From the NCBI GenBank assembly GCA_008704415.1, contig VXIS01000003.1, forward strand, positions 124,001 to 188,000: DNA of 64,000 nucleotides, in the 5' to 3' direction. Shown piece after piece: positions 30,125 to 41,371 of the stretch. The notes beneath the pieces are model-generated. The model worked only from the letters and a program-made list of their open reading frames with translations. It was not told where the DNA came from and did not search any database. The position numbers were made by a program, and so were the translations under genes. This stretch comes from Sphaerosporella brunnea (lineage: Eukaryota; Ascomycota; Pezizomycetes; Pezizales; Pyronemataceae). Numbering within the stretch: the stretch's first letter is position 1; every line of letters begins with the position of its first letter.

Positions 30125-30663
30125 AGGGGATCAGAAATGTTTTTTTTTTTTTGTTTTTGAGGCTGTTGGTGTTGGACGCGTTTGTGAAACTATCTGTGTA
30201 CGAGAGCGGGCAGCTACATGACTCCTCGGGGTATTGGCGTGTTTTAAAGACTTTATACCCCAGTCACCACCTCGTGCCTATCACAATATTGTGTACAGGT
30301 TGTCAGAAGGAGGTGTTGGCCGTTGGTGCTGGTCCTCGGAGAAATACCTTCGATGGTTGTAATATGATGGCTATCAAAGCAACTTGCAACATATGCCGGT
30401 GCCGACGAGATTATAACTCTATGTTCATTGTGCAGCGGTGACTAGATGCGTACTCTGGCAACAACGCGCGAAAAACGTCGATAGGAACACAATTACAGCC
30501 AAACCGCGTTTCCCATGTGTTCTCTGGTCGTACACGGTTGATAGCTGCCGCCCAGTGCTGGTGGATTCAAGTCGCCACTGGCATCTGCTTGCAGAACCTG
30601 CAGGCTTTTGACTTTCTATTGTGACTAGATGAGTACAGTCGTTGACGCGGCCGTGGATGGGTC
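30125..30663. other. Intergenic, 3' side of the 184-aa gene
   Basis: A T-run at 30139-30154 may belong to the 3' end region. No other gene is supported. A GTGACTAGATG sequence occurs twice (30439 and 30621). Confidence 0.35.
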
Positions 30664-31244
30664 CAGGGGTGCCAATAGACGGGCCGGCCCGCGGGGCACA
30701 CGGGGCCCCGCAATGTAAGTGGGGCTGGGGCGCGTGTCGCCATTGTCGGATTGGCTTCGGGCGACGTTGTCGATGCCTGGATGCCTGACAGGCGCCTTTG
30801 GGTGCCGGTTGTGCCGGTATGTCAATCGTGCAGATCAGGGGGCAATCTCCGAACGCACTGAGTGGTTGAAATCCCCGCATCCTCGCCAGTTATCGGTATT
30901 CCAAGACACCCTCTACGGGTTTGTGTGTGCTGTGGCGTTTCCGTGGTCGCCGAGCACGTATTCAGGAGGCGGTTTCATTTCGGCATCCCTGGTCGGTTCT
31001 CGGTATGCCGGGACACTCGGCGTTCTTGCGTTATTTCAAAGAATAGTAGATAGTTCTGGACCTTCGGGTGCCTGGCTGCCCCGTTGGGCGCCTGCATGTC
31101 ATTCAGCCCACCCGGCGCTCGTGGGCACCTGGATCTCGGTCCAAAACGCCTGGTCCAAACCGGCCTCGATTTGAAAAGCCCGTTTAATTCAAACGGGTTC
31201 AGATCACGCCGAAAGCCGTACTGGCCGGTCTATTGGCAGCCCTG
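30664..31244. mobile_element. Non-autonomous hAT element, family A, 581 bp
   Basis: Left end CAGGGGTGCCAATAGACGGG, right end inverse of CAGGGCTGCCAATAGACCGG. Flanks GATGGGTC (30656-30663) and CATGGGTC (31245-31252) match at 7 of 8. The right third (31105-31244) is clearly related to the other family A elements (CACCTGGATCTCGGTCCAAA); the interior is otherwise diverged. Confidence 0.8.
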
Positions 31245-32586
31245 CATGGGTCTTAGACGGACCGTTAGGAGCACAGGGACTAAATGCGAAGGACTACACA
31301 GCTGGCCGCATCATTGTGTGCGTCGGCTACCCCTATCCAACCGCTTTCGTCTCACCAGCATTCGGCGTCTCCCCACAGTCGAAGCTATCGCTCCAGCTGC
31401 TGCTTGCAGTTGTTTCCACGCGGTTGGCTACATAGTACCGCAGTCGCTGCGTGAAACGTTGACTCATTCATCATGACTTTCAGCCAGCTGCGATAGTCCC
31501 TACGGTATACTACCAGCCAGCTGCCGTCGCTTGGGCCCCTCAAACGGCCTTGCTGCCGGGGTGCCAAGGCCCCAATTGCCACTTAACGCGAGGCGGCTCT
31601 ACCCTGTCAGCGTACGTTTTGCAATTCCCATCAACCCTTGGCATCTCAACCCCCATCATGCTGAAAACCCAAGCTGGCGCGAGCAGATCCTCTACCATCA
31701 GCTCGAGGCAGCTCGGCGCGAAGAGGACGAACGATCGGTTCGGCTCGTCTTGTCAGCGCGATTTTGAACCTCGCACTGGCTTGGCTCGTGTCCATCACTA
31801 GAGATATTCTTGTTGAACGACGAGGTCAAGAGAGGAGATAAAGCTTAGTTCGTCCGACGCCGGAGGGCGAGCGTCGGGCCTTTGTATACAGCGCCGGGTG
31901 CGCAAAACGACAGGGAAAGGACAACTATCAAACTACGGAAAACGGAAAGAAGAAATCCAGACTCACGGTCTCCACCCGGAATTCCTTCACCCGAAATCAT
32001 TTTCCAACAATTCTTAGCGCCTACACTAAGAAGACTCTATGCTCTTTGGAGCGCACATTTTGTACGGCCGTGGGAAGCTTTCGAGTGACGTCGGTCCCTG
32101 GCGTGGTTCTGCATTCGTCCCCCGGATGCCAGTGGTACCGGCATCGATATCTGGTAAGAAAGCGGCCTCATTTGAGTCACCCACGCTTCGATCTAATCCG
32201 GTTCGTTCGGCTGCCAGCACGGTGTCCTGGCACACTGCCAGCCGTAGCGAGAGGCTTAAGTGCATTAAGTGGATCACGCGATACCAGTGCCAATCGCCTA
32301 CCCGCGGCTACACAGGCCGCCAGATCACGCATCTTACCCCGAAATGATGAAGGCTAACCGCAGGGACACCGCGAAGGGGCTCGTGGTAGCTCACTAGCGA
32401 TTGCCAGTCATGCCGGTGGGCTGCTGATGGACCATCGAGGCCGGCACAACCATTAGGGAAAGCATCGGCTAGAGTGGCGTGAAGCCGCCAACGACTGACA
32501 CCGTTTTTGCCGTGGGCAGGGGGCATGTGAGGGGCATGAGGGGCAAGCCTATCGGGCGGGGCAAGCCGCCAATGTCTGCTGGTGTG
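31245..32586. other. Intergenic with GAGCC-motif scrap
   Basis: A plus frame 31531-31767 contains FAIPINPWHLNPHHAENPSW followed by a charged, probably helical stretch, which looks partly coding but is unidentified. At 31700-31800 GGCTCG motifs precede GGCTCGTGTCCATCACTA, the inverse of a hAT-like end TAGTGATGGACACGAGCC. Its partner end was not found. Confidence 0.35.
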
Positions 32587-33724
32587 CAGTGTTGCACACG
32601 AGTCGAGAATTTTCGCCGAGGGTCTCGGTGTCGTGAGAATGGTGCGGTCTCGAAATGTCTCGCCGGTCTCGTGGCAGTCTTGACGGTTCCCGTTCGGTCG
32701 CGTCATTCTTGCGAGTACTGCGTTGTCTCGCCAACATTCAGGCTGCTATGGTGCCGCTGTTGTTTGGAGAGGCATAGCTCGAGTCGTGAAGTGTCTGCAT
32801 GGTGAGGGAGGAGTAATGGTACATGGTTTGTATGGAGGATGGATTTTTGATACATGAGCGTGTATAGATGCTGGACCCTGTGTATAAAGGGACCCCACCA
32901 GCCCAGCGTCGCCACACCGAAGGGTTTACGTCCTCATTTAAACGTGTTCAGTTCTTTTTGGGGCTCCCATCAATGGCTAGATGGCCAACAGGACCACAGG
33001 TTGCCTACGTTGAGACCTGCCTAGTTGCGCCAGATGGAAGGCTTGTTTATATTATAGTAGTTTTGTGCTGTGGGGTGGGGTTATGGAATATTATACAGTG
33101 CGGGCTGAATTAATACGAGTGCTATCTGTGAATCAACGCTTGACTTCATCCTCAAAAATCCGCTCATCCTCTACCACCGGCAACCATCTTCCAACCATCC
33201 AGCTTCACTACTCGCCGTCTTCTCGCCCGTGTCCCTATCTATATATACATAGAGAGCAAATTGAGCGTGCCGTGGCTCCCATGGTGGCGCCCGGTGGTGC
33301 AACGCAGAAAACTCAACGACTTTTCCTACTACTGGCTGAGTGATGAGGGGTGATTGGGCGTCGCATTGGAGAGCGGAGCGGTGGAGGAGCTTGAGCGACA
33401 ATGCTGCGGAGTGACTACGCTGCTTGAGAAATGGCACCTAGAGTTGTCAGTAGCTGTGGATGTGGATGTGGAATGGAATGGAATTGTATTTATCCGTGCC
33501 GGTGCTCGCCGTGAAGTGATGGTCTCGCCTCCTCAACCCCAACCCACTACCTGCTCTCTTTACTTTATTGAGCCGTGTTTCACACACATACGCCCTGACT
33601 GCAACGTACATATGACTTTACGTGAAGCGGCGCTGTACGGATGACTCCACGCCGTGTGGTCACCACACGGCTGTTGACTAGTAATTCTATCTTATGTGGT
33701 GATCAATATGTGTAATTTTCTATT

Positions 33725-33930
33725 GAGATATCATAGTAATGCAACCCGTTTTTTTTTTTTCTCCCGACGATCCTTCCGCCAACTCCACCACCCGTACGTT
33801 GTGCAGCTTGTGTCAATGCGTGTATCCGAGATATCATAGTAATGCAATCCGTTTTTTTTTTTTCTCCCGACGATCCTTCCGCCAACTCCACCACCCGTAC
33901 GTTGTGCAGCTTGTGTCAATGCGTGTATCC
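33725..33930. repeat. 103-bp tandem duplication
   Basis: Two nearly identical copies (33725-33827 and 33828-33930) starting GAGATATCATAGTAATGCAA and containing a T-run of 12. High identity implies a recent duplication. It overlaps the 3' end of the acidic-repeat ORF. Confidence 0.85.
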
Positions 33931-34533
33931 GGGACGCTCGCGATCCCAGATGCTGTTGAAGTTCAGGATCAAAAAGCACATCATCTCTCCCGCGAGTTTT
34001 TCCATCGACTCGAGAGCCACCGGACACTCATTCCAGACAACGAATTCGAATACCTCTTGGCCTTCGACTCTGACGCTACCGCTCTCAAAGCGGAAGAGCA
34101 CCAGCCCTAAACTGACTGCAACCCAGTCTAACAGCGTGTTCGACAACCCAACAGGCAACACCTCTGTTGCCTTTGGGTGAAGCTCGCCATTCCCAGAAAC
34201 ATAGACAGTCCCCTCAAGCGTTTCGAGAGAGGGCGAGAGAACTTGGTGATCGAGCACGCAAGCCGGGGGAACAGGCGAGCGAGCGGGCACCGGACTGTCA
34301 CCGTAGAAACGGGCGTCATCGATGTCACAAAAACTTTCGTCGGCGCCGTGCTCTTCAGATCCGTTCTCGTCTTCGCCGCTCTCACCCAAAGCCGGGCCGT
34401 TCTCGTCTTCGTCGCTCTCACCCAAAGACGAGCCGTTCTCGTCTTCGTCACTCTCACCCGAAACCGAGCCGACTGATGTATCTATTAGCCAATGAACGGG
34501 GGTATGATAGAGGTGAGAGTACCGAGCACACAT
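33916..34533 (-). CDS. Acidic-repeat hypothetical protein, 205 aa
   Basis: Open frame with three tandem units of the form LGESDEDENG (residues about 25-62: SGESDEDENG, LGESDEDENG, LGESGEDENG) followed by a less biased region ending in DWVAVSLGLVLFRFESGSV and LESMEKLAGEMMCFLI. No known domain. It lies wholly in DNA nested inside a hAT element, and the minisatellite at 34593-35107 lies directly upstream on its strand. It could be cargo of the insertion. The acidic repeat is coded by a 36-bp DNA repeat, so repeat expansion rather than selection may explain part of it. Confidence 0.35.
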   Translation of the reverse strand: MCARYSHLYHTPVHWLIDTSVGSVSGESDEDENGSSLGESDEDENGPALGESGEDENGSEEHGADESFCDIDDARFYGDSPVPARSPVPPACVLDHQVLSPSLETLEGTVYVSGNGELHPKATEVLPVGLSNTLLDWVAVSLGLVLFRFESGSVRVEGQEVFEFVVWNECPVALESMEKLAGEMMCFLILNFNSIWDRERPGYTH

Positions 34534-34592
34534 ACAAACGTGCAGATCGTAGTAGCAAATGGGTTTGCTTTGCGGCAGACTTGTTGGTAACC

Positions 34593-35107
34593 GAAGAGAT
34601 GGTCGTTTGGCGGTAGAGATGGTCGTTTGGGGGTACAGATGGTCGTTTGGAGATGGTCGTTTGGAGATGGTCGTTTGGAGATGGTCGTTTGGAGATGGTC
34701 GTTTGGGGGTAGAGATGGTCGTTTGGAGATGGTCGTTTGGGGGTAGAGATGGTCGTTTAGAGATGGTCGTTTGGGGGTAGAGATGGTCGTTTAGAGACGG
34801 TCGTTTGGAGATGGTCGTTTAGAGATGGTCGTTTGCAGATGGTCGTTTGGGGGTAGAGATGGTCGTTTAGAGACGGTCGTTTGGAGATGGTCGTTTGGGG
34901 GTAGAGATGGTCGTTTAGAGATGGTCGTTTGGAGATGGTCGTTTGGAGATGGTCGTTTGGGGGTAGACATGGTCGTTTGGGGGTAGAGATGGTCGTTTGG
35001 AGATGGTCGTTTGGAGATGGTCGTTTGGAGATGGTCGTTTGGAGATGGTCGTTTGGCGGTAGAGATGGTCGTTTGGGAGTAAAGGTGAGGGATGGTCGTT
35101 TGGGGGT
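34593..35107. repeat. Minisatellite of GATGGTCGTTTGG units
   Basis: About 30 copies of AGATGGTCGTTTGG (14 bp), alternating irregularly with 20-21-bp units that add GGGGTAG. Variants TTTAG for TTTGG appear in the middle third. Open frames of 60-174 codons across it on both strands are repeat translations and are not genes. Confidence 0.9.
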
Positions 35108-36220
35108 TGTGGGGGTATTGGTTGACTAGGTTTTTCCGGTGGGAGGGAAAGGGAATTCGCAGGTGGTTTTTGTGAGGTGGGTGTATGTTGGGAGATTGAA
35201 GAGATGGATTGGGTTTTTTGGATGGGAAGGGCAGCATAAGCCCTAGAAGGAAGCCCTAGGAACGGAGCGAGCCAACCTAATGTTGCCATACGAGTGCTTG
35301 TTTGTGCTTGCGTATCAGAGTGCTGGAGTGATGTCGGTCGAGTGCGAGAAACATCATCTCCAATAGGGCACCAGCGGTTCTCCAGTAACGGCTCTACCCT
35401 ACCAGTCGAGCCACCGCAAGTTGCCCTCAGCCGATTCATTCGAGCTGGCCCCTGTCCATCACTGATCCAGGTGGATGCTGCAGCACTGAGGGGCGTGAGT
35501 GAGTGACTTTAGGGATTCGCGGACGAGCCGCTGCGCATCGTGAGCGAGCGAAGAAGGCAACCTTATCCGGGGCATCATGGGGAGTTTGCTTTCTTCGCTT
35601 GCTTTGCGGTGGATGTTCGCGGCGGAGTGGTCTATCTGTGCGGGCAGCGAGGATGAGGCAGTGTTCGCAACCGTTCAACGCGGTTGCCCGGTCATCATGG
35701 TTGCTTCGCTGGTTACCACCGTGCACGTTATAGATGCAAAGATACAGCCAGTCTGCTGCAATCCAAAGCCAGACCGGCACGATTCAGCGGCGAATTCAAT
35801 CCAGCGAATAGTCCCGCGGGGGTCATGTGGCTCCAACGGCTCAACGATAGCTGGAAGCTTTTACTCTCAATGGAATGGGCTCTAACTCACAGATATAGGG
35901 CATAAAAGGACGCTCTTTCACCCGCTGTACTCATATTTACCCCCCGCGAGACTCTCCAGGCTGCGCGCATGGTGGAAGAACGGCGCTATGTTCCTCGCCC
36001 ATCTAGGGGCTCCAGCGTGCATGACCCGTCCGCCCAGTTTACGATGCAGCCTGGAATCTCTTCCACGCTGGAGAGATTCTCGCCGGGTCTCGCCTGGTCT
36101 CGTGAGGCCGCCGTCGTTCTCGGTCAGTCTCGCCATTCTCGAGTGGTCTCAACAGTTCTCGACGTGTCTCGATCATGCTCAGTCTCGTCTCGCGGTCTCG
36201 TGTGCATCACTGCTGGTGTG

Positions 36221-36664
36221 GTATTGATTGGTGGTAACATACCCTGAGGTCTCAAAGCTGATCCGCACCAGCTCGGGTAGAGGCGCAGTGACCACGCACA
36301 CGGATGAGATGAATATCTGCGACCCGAACTAACGCGCAACTGTGGGATTCCGACACGATTCAATGTAACATCATTGCCAGGACGCGGAGCTCGTGCACGG
36401 CATCAAATACCCCCACACTGGCCGTCGCTCTCTCTCAAGCCGCCTCTGTTCCCCCACAGCAGTGGCGGCGGTGGGGCGACGGTGGGGTGGGTTGAGATGG
36501 TCCCGCTTGAGTGATATCTGAGACCAGGCACGTCCACAAAACGAACACAATTCTATGTAAAAGCTCGAGCCGGCTCGAGCTCAAAATTCACCGGGCTCGA
36601 GCCGGCTCTAGCTCGTGGCTCGAGCTATTGGCACGAGCCGGCTCGGCTCGTGTTCATCACTAAT
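36221..36664. repeat. Spacer ending in a GAGCC-motif repeat
   Basis: 36221-36540 holds nothing recognisable. 36560-36650 is an array of CTCGAGCCGGCTC and related palindromic motifs ending GGCTCGTGTTCATCACTA, a hAT-like end. CACAATTCTATGTAAAAGCT at 36548 is shared with 47872 and 55617. Confidence 0.5.
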
Positions 36665-36715
36665 AGGTTAGGGTCTCCTTCTTTCATGAAACCAACGCAT
36701 TAACCGCGCCTACCA

Positions 36716-36930
36716 CGGCTGTCAATAGTCCGGCCGCCCGCCAGGTCAAACCGGGCCCCACGGAGTGGGTCAGGTCGGGCGGATGATGCGGAAAGCCTGA
36801 TAGGTTCGGGCCGGTGTAACAAAAGTCTGCATATCTGATAGGTGCCGGCCGGCGCCGGGTACCCCTAATAGGGCTTCACGTGGGATCTGTATCCCGCTTT
36901 CGTTTTCTTTTTCTTGATACCAGTGTAAGC
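36716..36930. mobile_element. Family A hAT end, truncated
   Basis: Begins CACGGCTGTCAATAGTCC and follows the family A consensus (CCCCACGGAGTGGGTCAGGT, CTGATAGGTGCCGGCC, TTGATACCAGTGTAAGC). The other end is missing. It lies about 200 bp upstream of the gene at 37132 and could influence its promoter. Confidence 0.7.
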
Positions 36931-37131
36931 GCGGGTTCTATGCGAGGTTTGGATATTGAATTCGATACTCCGTAGGATTTCCGTGATGATCGAGTGACTT
37001 GCTCGATATGCCAGGGCAACAACCCCCCTCCCCACCGACACCAATAAGCCCACCCTGTTTCTGACTCATACTGCAACTTCTACCTTTCACTGGAACCTCC
37101 CCCAGCTATATCCGCCAACACAAACGCAGCG

Positions 37132-38182
37132 ATGACTACTGCCTCACCCATCAACGCGATGGAACCAGCGATCGCTGTCACCAACACTGCGCAACCCACA
37201 ACCAGTGCAGACGAGGAGCCGGAGGATCCTCACCTGCTAGTGGACGATTTCGAGCGGCAGCAAGAGAAGTCGTGCCCCTTCCAGAACCGGGTGTTTGAGC
37301 AGCTGCTCGAGCGCGATAAAACGACCAGATGGATGATGCTCAGCATGGTACTTGGGCAGTGGGGTACTAAGCTGCTGAAGTTTTCGATCAAAGACGACCC
37401 AGAACAGCTGGTATATTACCTAGATCGACAGACAGTGGCAACCTGGGAGGTGATACGGCCCCGCCTTCCCACCCGTGACGTCTGGACGCTGACTCGTCGA
37501 CCGGGGCTGAAAATCGGAGTGATGAAGGACATGGAGATCGACATGGACGCGATTACGAACATGTTTGGAGACCCCATCCTCCCGGCGCATTGGCCCCTCG
37601 TGAATCAGGAGATCCCGTACATGTACGCCCCGTTCGTGGTCAAAGGCAAGCCGATCCTGTCGCGCATGAAACATCACCTACGCTTCGTCTCACCGCCGGG
37701 CGTTGATTTGTACACGCAACTCCCGCGGCCGCGGAACATCACTGTTGGCCAGCTGAAAGGCCTAATCGCGGACCTCATGCGGCAGATGCCCGAGTACGCG
37801 GGACAACGAAAAACAAAACACCAAATCAAGATCGGCGTGGGAAACAGCGACTCGGAGAGCCTTGACACCGCCTCTGACGACGCGATGAAGGAAATTCTGT
37901 ACTTAGACAATTTTCGTCTGCAAAGAGTAATCAATACTACGTATAGAGCACCTCGCTTCGTGATGTAAGTGTGTGGTGTGTGGGTGGATGTACATGGATA
38001 CACATTTTAGGACCATGTGTCCGCTACCGTGGGTGCTTAATAAATGTATGGCATTGGGTGTCAATCCGGCGCACCCTGATTTCAGTCTGCCATGTCATGC
38101 TCGCGCCAAGTGGAGCGCGGCTGCAGGGTCGAGCAACAGTCATGCGACCGCCCCAAGGCGCATATGCGCACGGTTTGGATAG
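37132..38182 (+). CDS. Hypothetical protein, 334 aa if spliced (278 aa if not)
   Basis: ATG at 37132 after GCAGCG. One uninterrupted frame to TAA 37966-37968. The terminal ATGTAAGT suggests an intron: donor GTAAGT at 37965, acceptor TTTTAG ending 38010 (46 nt). Splicing adds 56 residues (MTMCPLPWVLNKCMALGVNP and on) up to TAG 38182. No clear branch site is visible, so both models are possible. The protein has a polar Thr/Ser/Ala-rich N-terminus, acidic EDPHLLVDDFERQQE, then a region with RWMMLSMVLGQWGTKLLKF, MKDMEIDMDAITNMFGD and YMYAPFVVKGKPILSRMKHH. No signal peptide or membrane helix. Family not recognised. Balanced composition and absence of repeat character support a real gene. It is flanked by transposon debris on both sides (family A hAT end upstream, DDE relic downstream). 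Confidence 0.6.
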
Positions 38183-38339
38183 TTGCCCGCATAGTCTGCA
38201 GGATCTCCGTGCTTTGTTTGGTTGCGCGGAATTAAATTCTTAAAGAGGGTATGGTTGCAATTGGAACTTTCCAGGCCCGCGTCTGCCTGTAATTGAAAAG
38301 AAACACAAACAAAAAAAACCTGCGGCTAACATCTCTTCC

Positions 38340-38918
38340 GTGCTTGTAGATATGGAAGAGCTAAGTCTTGCGGGAGCGTGGCTTGTGGATAGACGGTGAG
38401 CCTTCACTGCCTGCCTGCTTAACTGTACTGACTGCAAATCACAAGGCTTGCTTCTTTAGTGAAGTATTACAAATCACAACTCAAAAACGAAGTGCGCTAA
38501 GCACCCTGAATGTGCTGAGGGAGTCAATGGCAGAAAGTGCTGTACGCCGGCTATCCTATCTGCGCAGCCAGATTTCAAAGAACAGAGAGCTAATCGCACT
38601 AGAGCACGCGCGACATCTCCTTATCTTCTATCTAAAATATGAATGTGAAATGAACTGGATAGAATATAACTTCCACCCTCCCGTAGCGTCTCGTCTACTT
38701 GAATTTACAGAGGCATCTTTGAGGACTCCGCCAGGTTCTTCGAGTACTGTTGGAATCCGTTAAACTGTCGATCGTTTCTAAGTATTGATGACGCACCCAG
38801 CCCATCATCCAAGCCTACCCGGACGGGGTCATGTTTGGCGACAAGCAGTATAATGAATGCGTCTACAAGCAGCATAGGCGAGTCTTACAGAGGAAGCATG
38901 ACGCGGACAGTGGTTGAG
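38340..38918 (+). pseudogene. Fungal DDE transposase relic, C-terminal third
   Basis: Contains RERGLWIDGE, RRLSYLRSQISKNRELI, ALEHARHLLIFYLKYECEMN and WIEYN (third catalytic Glu retained near 38660), then stops at 38762. A second frame from 38780 continues RTQPIIQAYPDGVMFGDKQY and NECVYKQHRRVLQRKHDADS to 38918, matching the C-terminus of the transposase at 8893-11369. The two Asp regions are missing. At least one frameshift separates the pieces. Confidence 0.6.
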
Positions 38919-39200
38919 GCAGCTGGGGCTATTGCGGCGGCCGCCGAAGGGCAATTGTGTTGTTGAAATATAATCCTTCAGGGTCTCCACCACGTCGCAC
39001 ACTTCTGACACCCGTTTGACCACTTTTGCGCCGTCCACACGCTCCTGGAGCCAGGTAAATTTTGACAGGCTGCGGCTTAATAGCCGCCTGACCATATTTG
39101 GATACTTCCCTCGTTGTTGATCAATGGGTGCACACATCGGCCACCAATTTCGATTTTCTGCGACAGCCCATACCCGGCGTAATAGCTTTAGATCGAGCAA
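38829..39200 (-). other. Charged ORF converging with the DDE relic, possible copy 3 of the helical ORF
   Basis: The minus frame contains RRLLSRSLSKFTWLQERVDG, AKVVKRVSEVCDVVETLKDY and I. The position (tail-to-tail with a DDE C-terminus) and the VDGAKVVK / MDDAVVKAL resemblance suggest it is a diverged copy of the ORF at 22392-22700. Resemblance is weak. Confidence 0.3.
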
Positions 39201-41305
39201 CTTTAACGTTGGTATATTGTTTGCTTTCTATTGCCGAACGTGAAAGCTGAGGGGAGAAGGCATTGATTTCGCTGTCCATGGATCAGGCGTCGAAGCCGCA
39301 AACGGGACGCTGTTGCAAATCGCGCGCGCTCTGTAGTTATCGTATGTGTGTCCTTGTGGACGGTGCACACCCTGGCATCCATACGCGTAAATGTCCAGCA
39401 GCATTAACAATGCTACCAGGCCAACACTTCGATCGCTGAAAGCGACCAAATGGGTGCTGGCATACAATACAAAATCCGTGCTACCGATGATTTCAGCCGG
39501 AGGCCTGGAAATGAATAGACGCCGCACAAGGCCAAGTAGGATGCACTTCTTTGCCCGCACGACATTGACTGGCACCTAAAACCCAATGCACATTCGCATT
39601 CGGTCAATGTATCCATTCAGAACCCTGTCCTACTCTATTCTCCGCAGCAGGAAGGAAGAAAGTACAGTACCAAGAAAACAACCACCAGATCAAACATTGC
39701 ACAAGAAACCATACAACAGACAAAAACCTGAATCACACGTCTGCAAAGGTTGCCCCTAGCCCGGCAGGATCGGGTCCGGAGGCTGAGCTTCGGGAGTCCT
39801 TGGCCCAGCCCCGTAGCCCAGTGCCGGGCTGAACTCCTCCCAGCCTCGCCCGTGGGCAGAGCTACAAGGAAATAGTCCAGGCGGTGGTGGTGGGTGGGAA
39901 GAAAAGAACAGAGGAGCGAGGATGCGAAGACGAGGTGCGGTGCTGGCGATTTGGAGGACCTTCGAGGAATTCACCAGGCAGGTCCCTTTTATAGGTGCCG
40001 GTCAAGAGCCTGAGGATTTTCCGTCGGCTCTGCCTCCGAGCTACCAGCACCATCCGCCCCCATCACTCGCCTACAGGGACTTGAGGCCTGTTTCTTGGTG
40101 CAGCTCCGTCCTACAAGCTCGCAGTCTAACTGCCCATCTATCAGCTCTCAACAAAACCGGTGGGTGGTTACAGGCTACTTGCTGCAGTCGGTTTAGGTAA
40201 TCAACGGCATGCTTCAGCTCCACTGTGTATGTGTGTCGTGACTCACTTCATCGTACGCTCTGACAAGAGCATGGACAACTCGTTCAACGCTTTGAGGCTA
40301 GCGGAAGGGAGACCTGCATAGCGATAAAGCGGCTTTTATCGCCACCACAACCATGATGCCGCCACAACTAGGGATGACCTGGTAACCAAAGCCAAGAGAA
40401 TAGCGCACACAGGATGATGGTCACCCCTCACGCAAAGCTGGAGTGTAGAATGGCCCGTAACACCGCTACACTAACATCCGACGCCCTGTAGTATGGCTGA
40501 AATCCACGCCAGATCCGCAGTTCCGTGACTGTGGTGCCGAGTTGCCAGTCATTATTCTTGAAGGAACGGAGTCATCGTTGTTTGTAGGGTTAATCCCAGC
40601 CTTTGCTTTGATTCGCCTCCCATGGGCACTTCCACTGCCTTATGTTGTGGACAAACAGAAGAGTCACTGCAAGCGAACATGTGGTAATTGAACAGCTGGG
40701 CAATAATCAATTCTTCCGCGAGATTTTTGTGCGGTGATCCCGGGGCGGATGTAACTTTATGGAAGTCACTAACCCGTCGTGCAGCACGGTATATCACCCA
40801 CGCTACCAACGGACAACTAACACCACCGCAACCTGCAACGACTGCGACTGCCTCAATTTACCCGTCACATTGTTCTGCGTGAGGTTGTGTACCTCCAGTC
40901 GGTATACCCAGCCCTGTTTGCACATCTGCGCTTCCTCAGTTCGTTCTGCTGCATACCGCCGCTTTTTGTTTTTTTTGTTTTAAACATATTGTATTCAGCC
41001 GCTTGCGGCCACGACATATAGTAATAGAGAGGAGACTACGCTACACCTTAGGCCGAGGCCTATTACTGGTGCCTGCGGCTCCCTCCTCTAACGAAAAGTG
41101 ACCAATAAAATCATACCCGGTGAATATTCGCGATAAGGAGATCCGTATCATGAGATGTCCGTAAGGAAGAAGACAAAGGAGAGAAGGAGGGATCAACCCC
41201 TTATACAGCTCCATCGGGCGAGGTCCCAGCTTTGGAAGTACTTAGGAAATCCATCACAGCCTCTGAACATCTCTCATCAGCCCACAGAGCCGGGGTGGCC
41301 GTTGC
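39201..41305. other. 2.1 kb with no supported gene
   Basis: A 115-codon minus frame (39228-39575) contains a hydrophobic stretch and could be an old membrane-protein fragment. GCCCGG-type motifs at 39755-39850 resemble family C subterminal sequence, but no ends were found. T-run at 40962-40980. Nothing else. Confidence 0.3.
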
Positions 41306-41371
41306 CAGGGCTGCCAATGGTCCGGCCGCCCGCCAGGTCAAACCGGGCCGCACGGAGTGGGTCAGGTCGGG

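Larger units (their letters stand above)
33086..35819. mobile_element. Probable 2.7-kb insertion nested in the family B hAT
   Basis: Defined by comparison with the 1.67-kb family B element, which lacks it. The flanks GGGTTATG (33078-33085) and GGGTCATG (35820-35827) match at 7 of 8, suggesting an 8-bp duplication. Ends show only weak inverted similarity (GCGGGCTGAATTAATACG against GCTGGATTGAATTCGCCG), so the mechanism is uncertain. It contains an acidic-repeat ORF, a 103-bp duplication and a long minisatellite. TATATATA occurs at 33239-33246. Confidence 0.5.
32587..36212. mobile_element. hAT element, family B, 3.6 kb composite
   Basis: Left end CAGTGTTGCACACGAGTCGA, right end inverse of CAGTGATGCACACGAGACC. 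Perfect 8-bp target duplication CTGGTGTG at 32579-32586 and 36213-36220. Subterminal TCTCG arrays lie at 32600-32730 and 36065-36205. Interior 32828-33077 matches 20160-20410 of the 1.67-kb family B element, and 35820-35945 carries one unit of its satellite. The 2.7 kb between is absent from the shorter element and is probably a later insertion (33086-35819). No transposase homologous to hAT is seen inside. Confidence 0.88.

Noticed and set aside
34593..35107. CRISPR array
   Set aside because: Units are contiguous tandem repeats without unique spacers, in a eukaryotic context.
34791..35439. Minus-strand ORFs of 148 and 174 codons
   Set aside because: Pure translation of the 14- and 21-bp minisatellite units (repeating PNDHL).
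35375..35440. tRNA-like 5' half on the minus strand (GTGGCTCGACTGG)
   Set aside because: An A-box-like sequence only; no B box, T arm or acceptor pairing.
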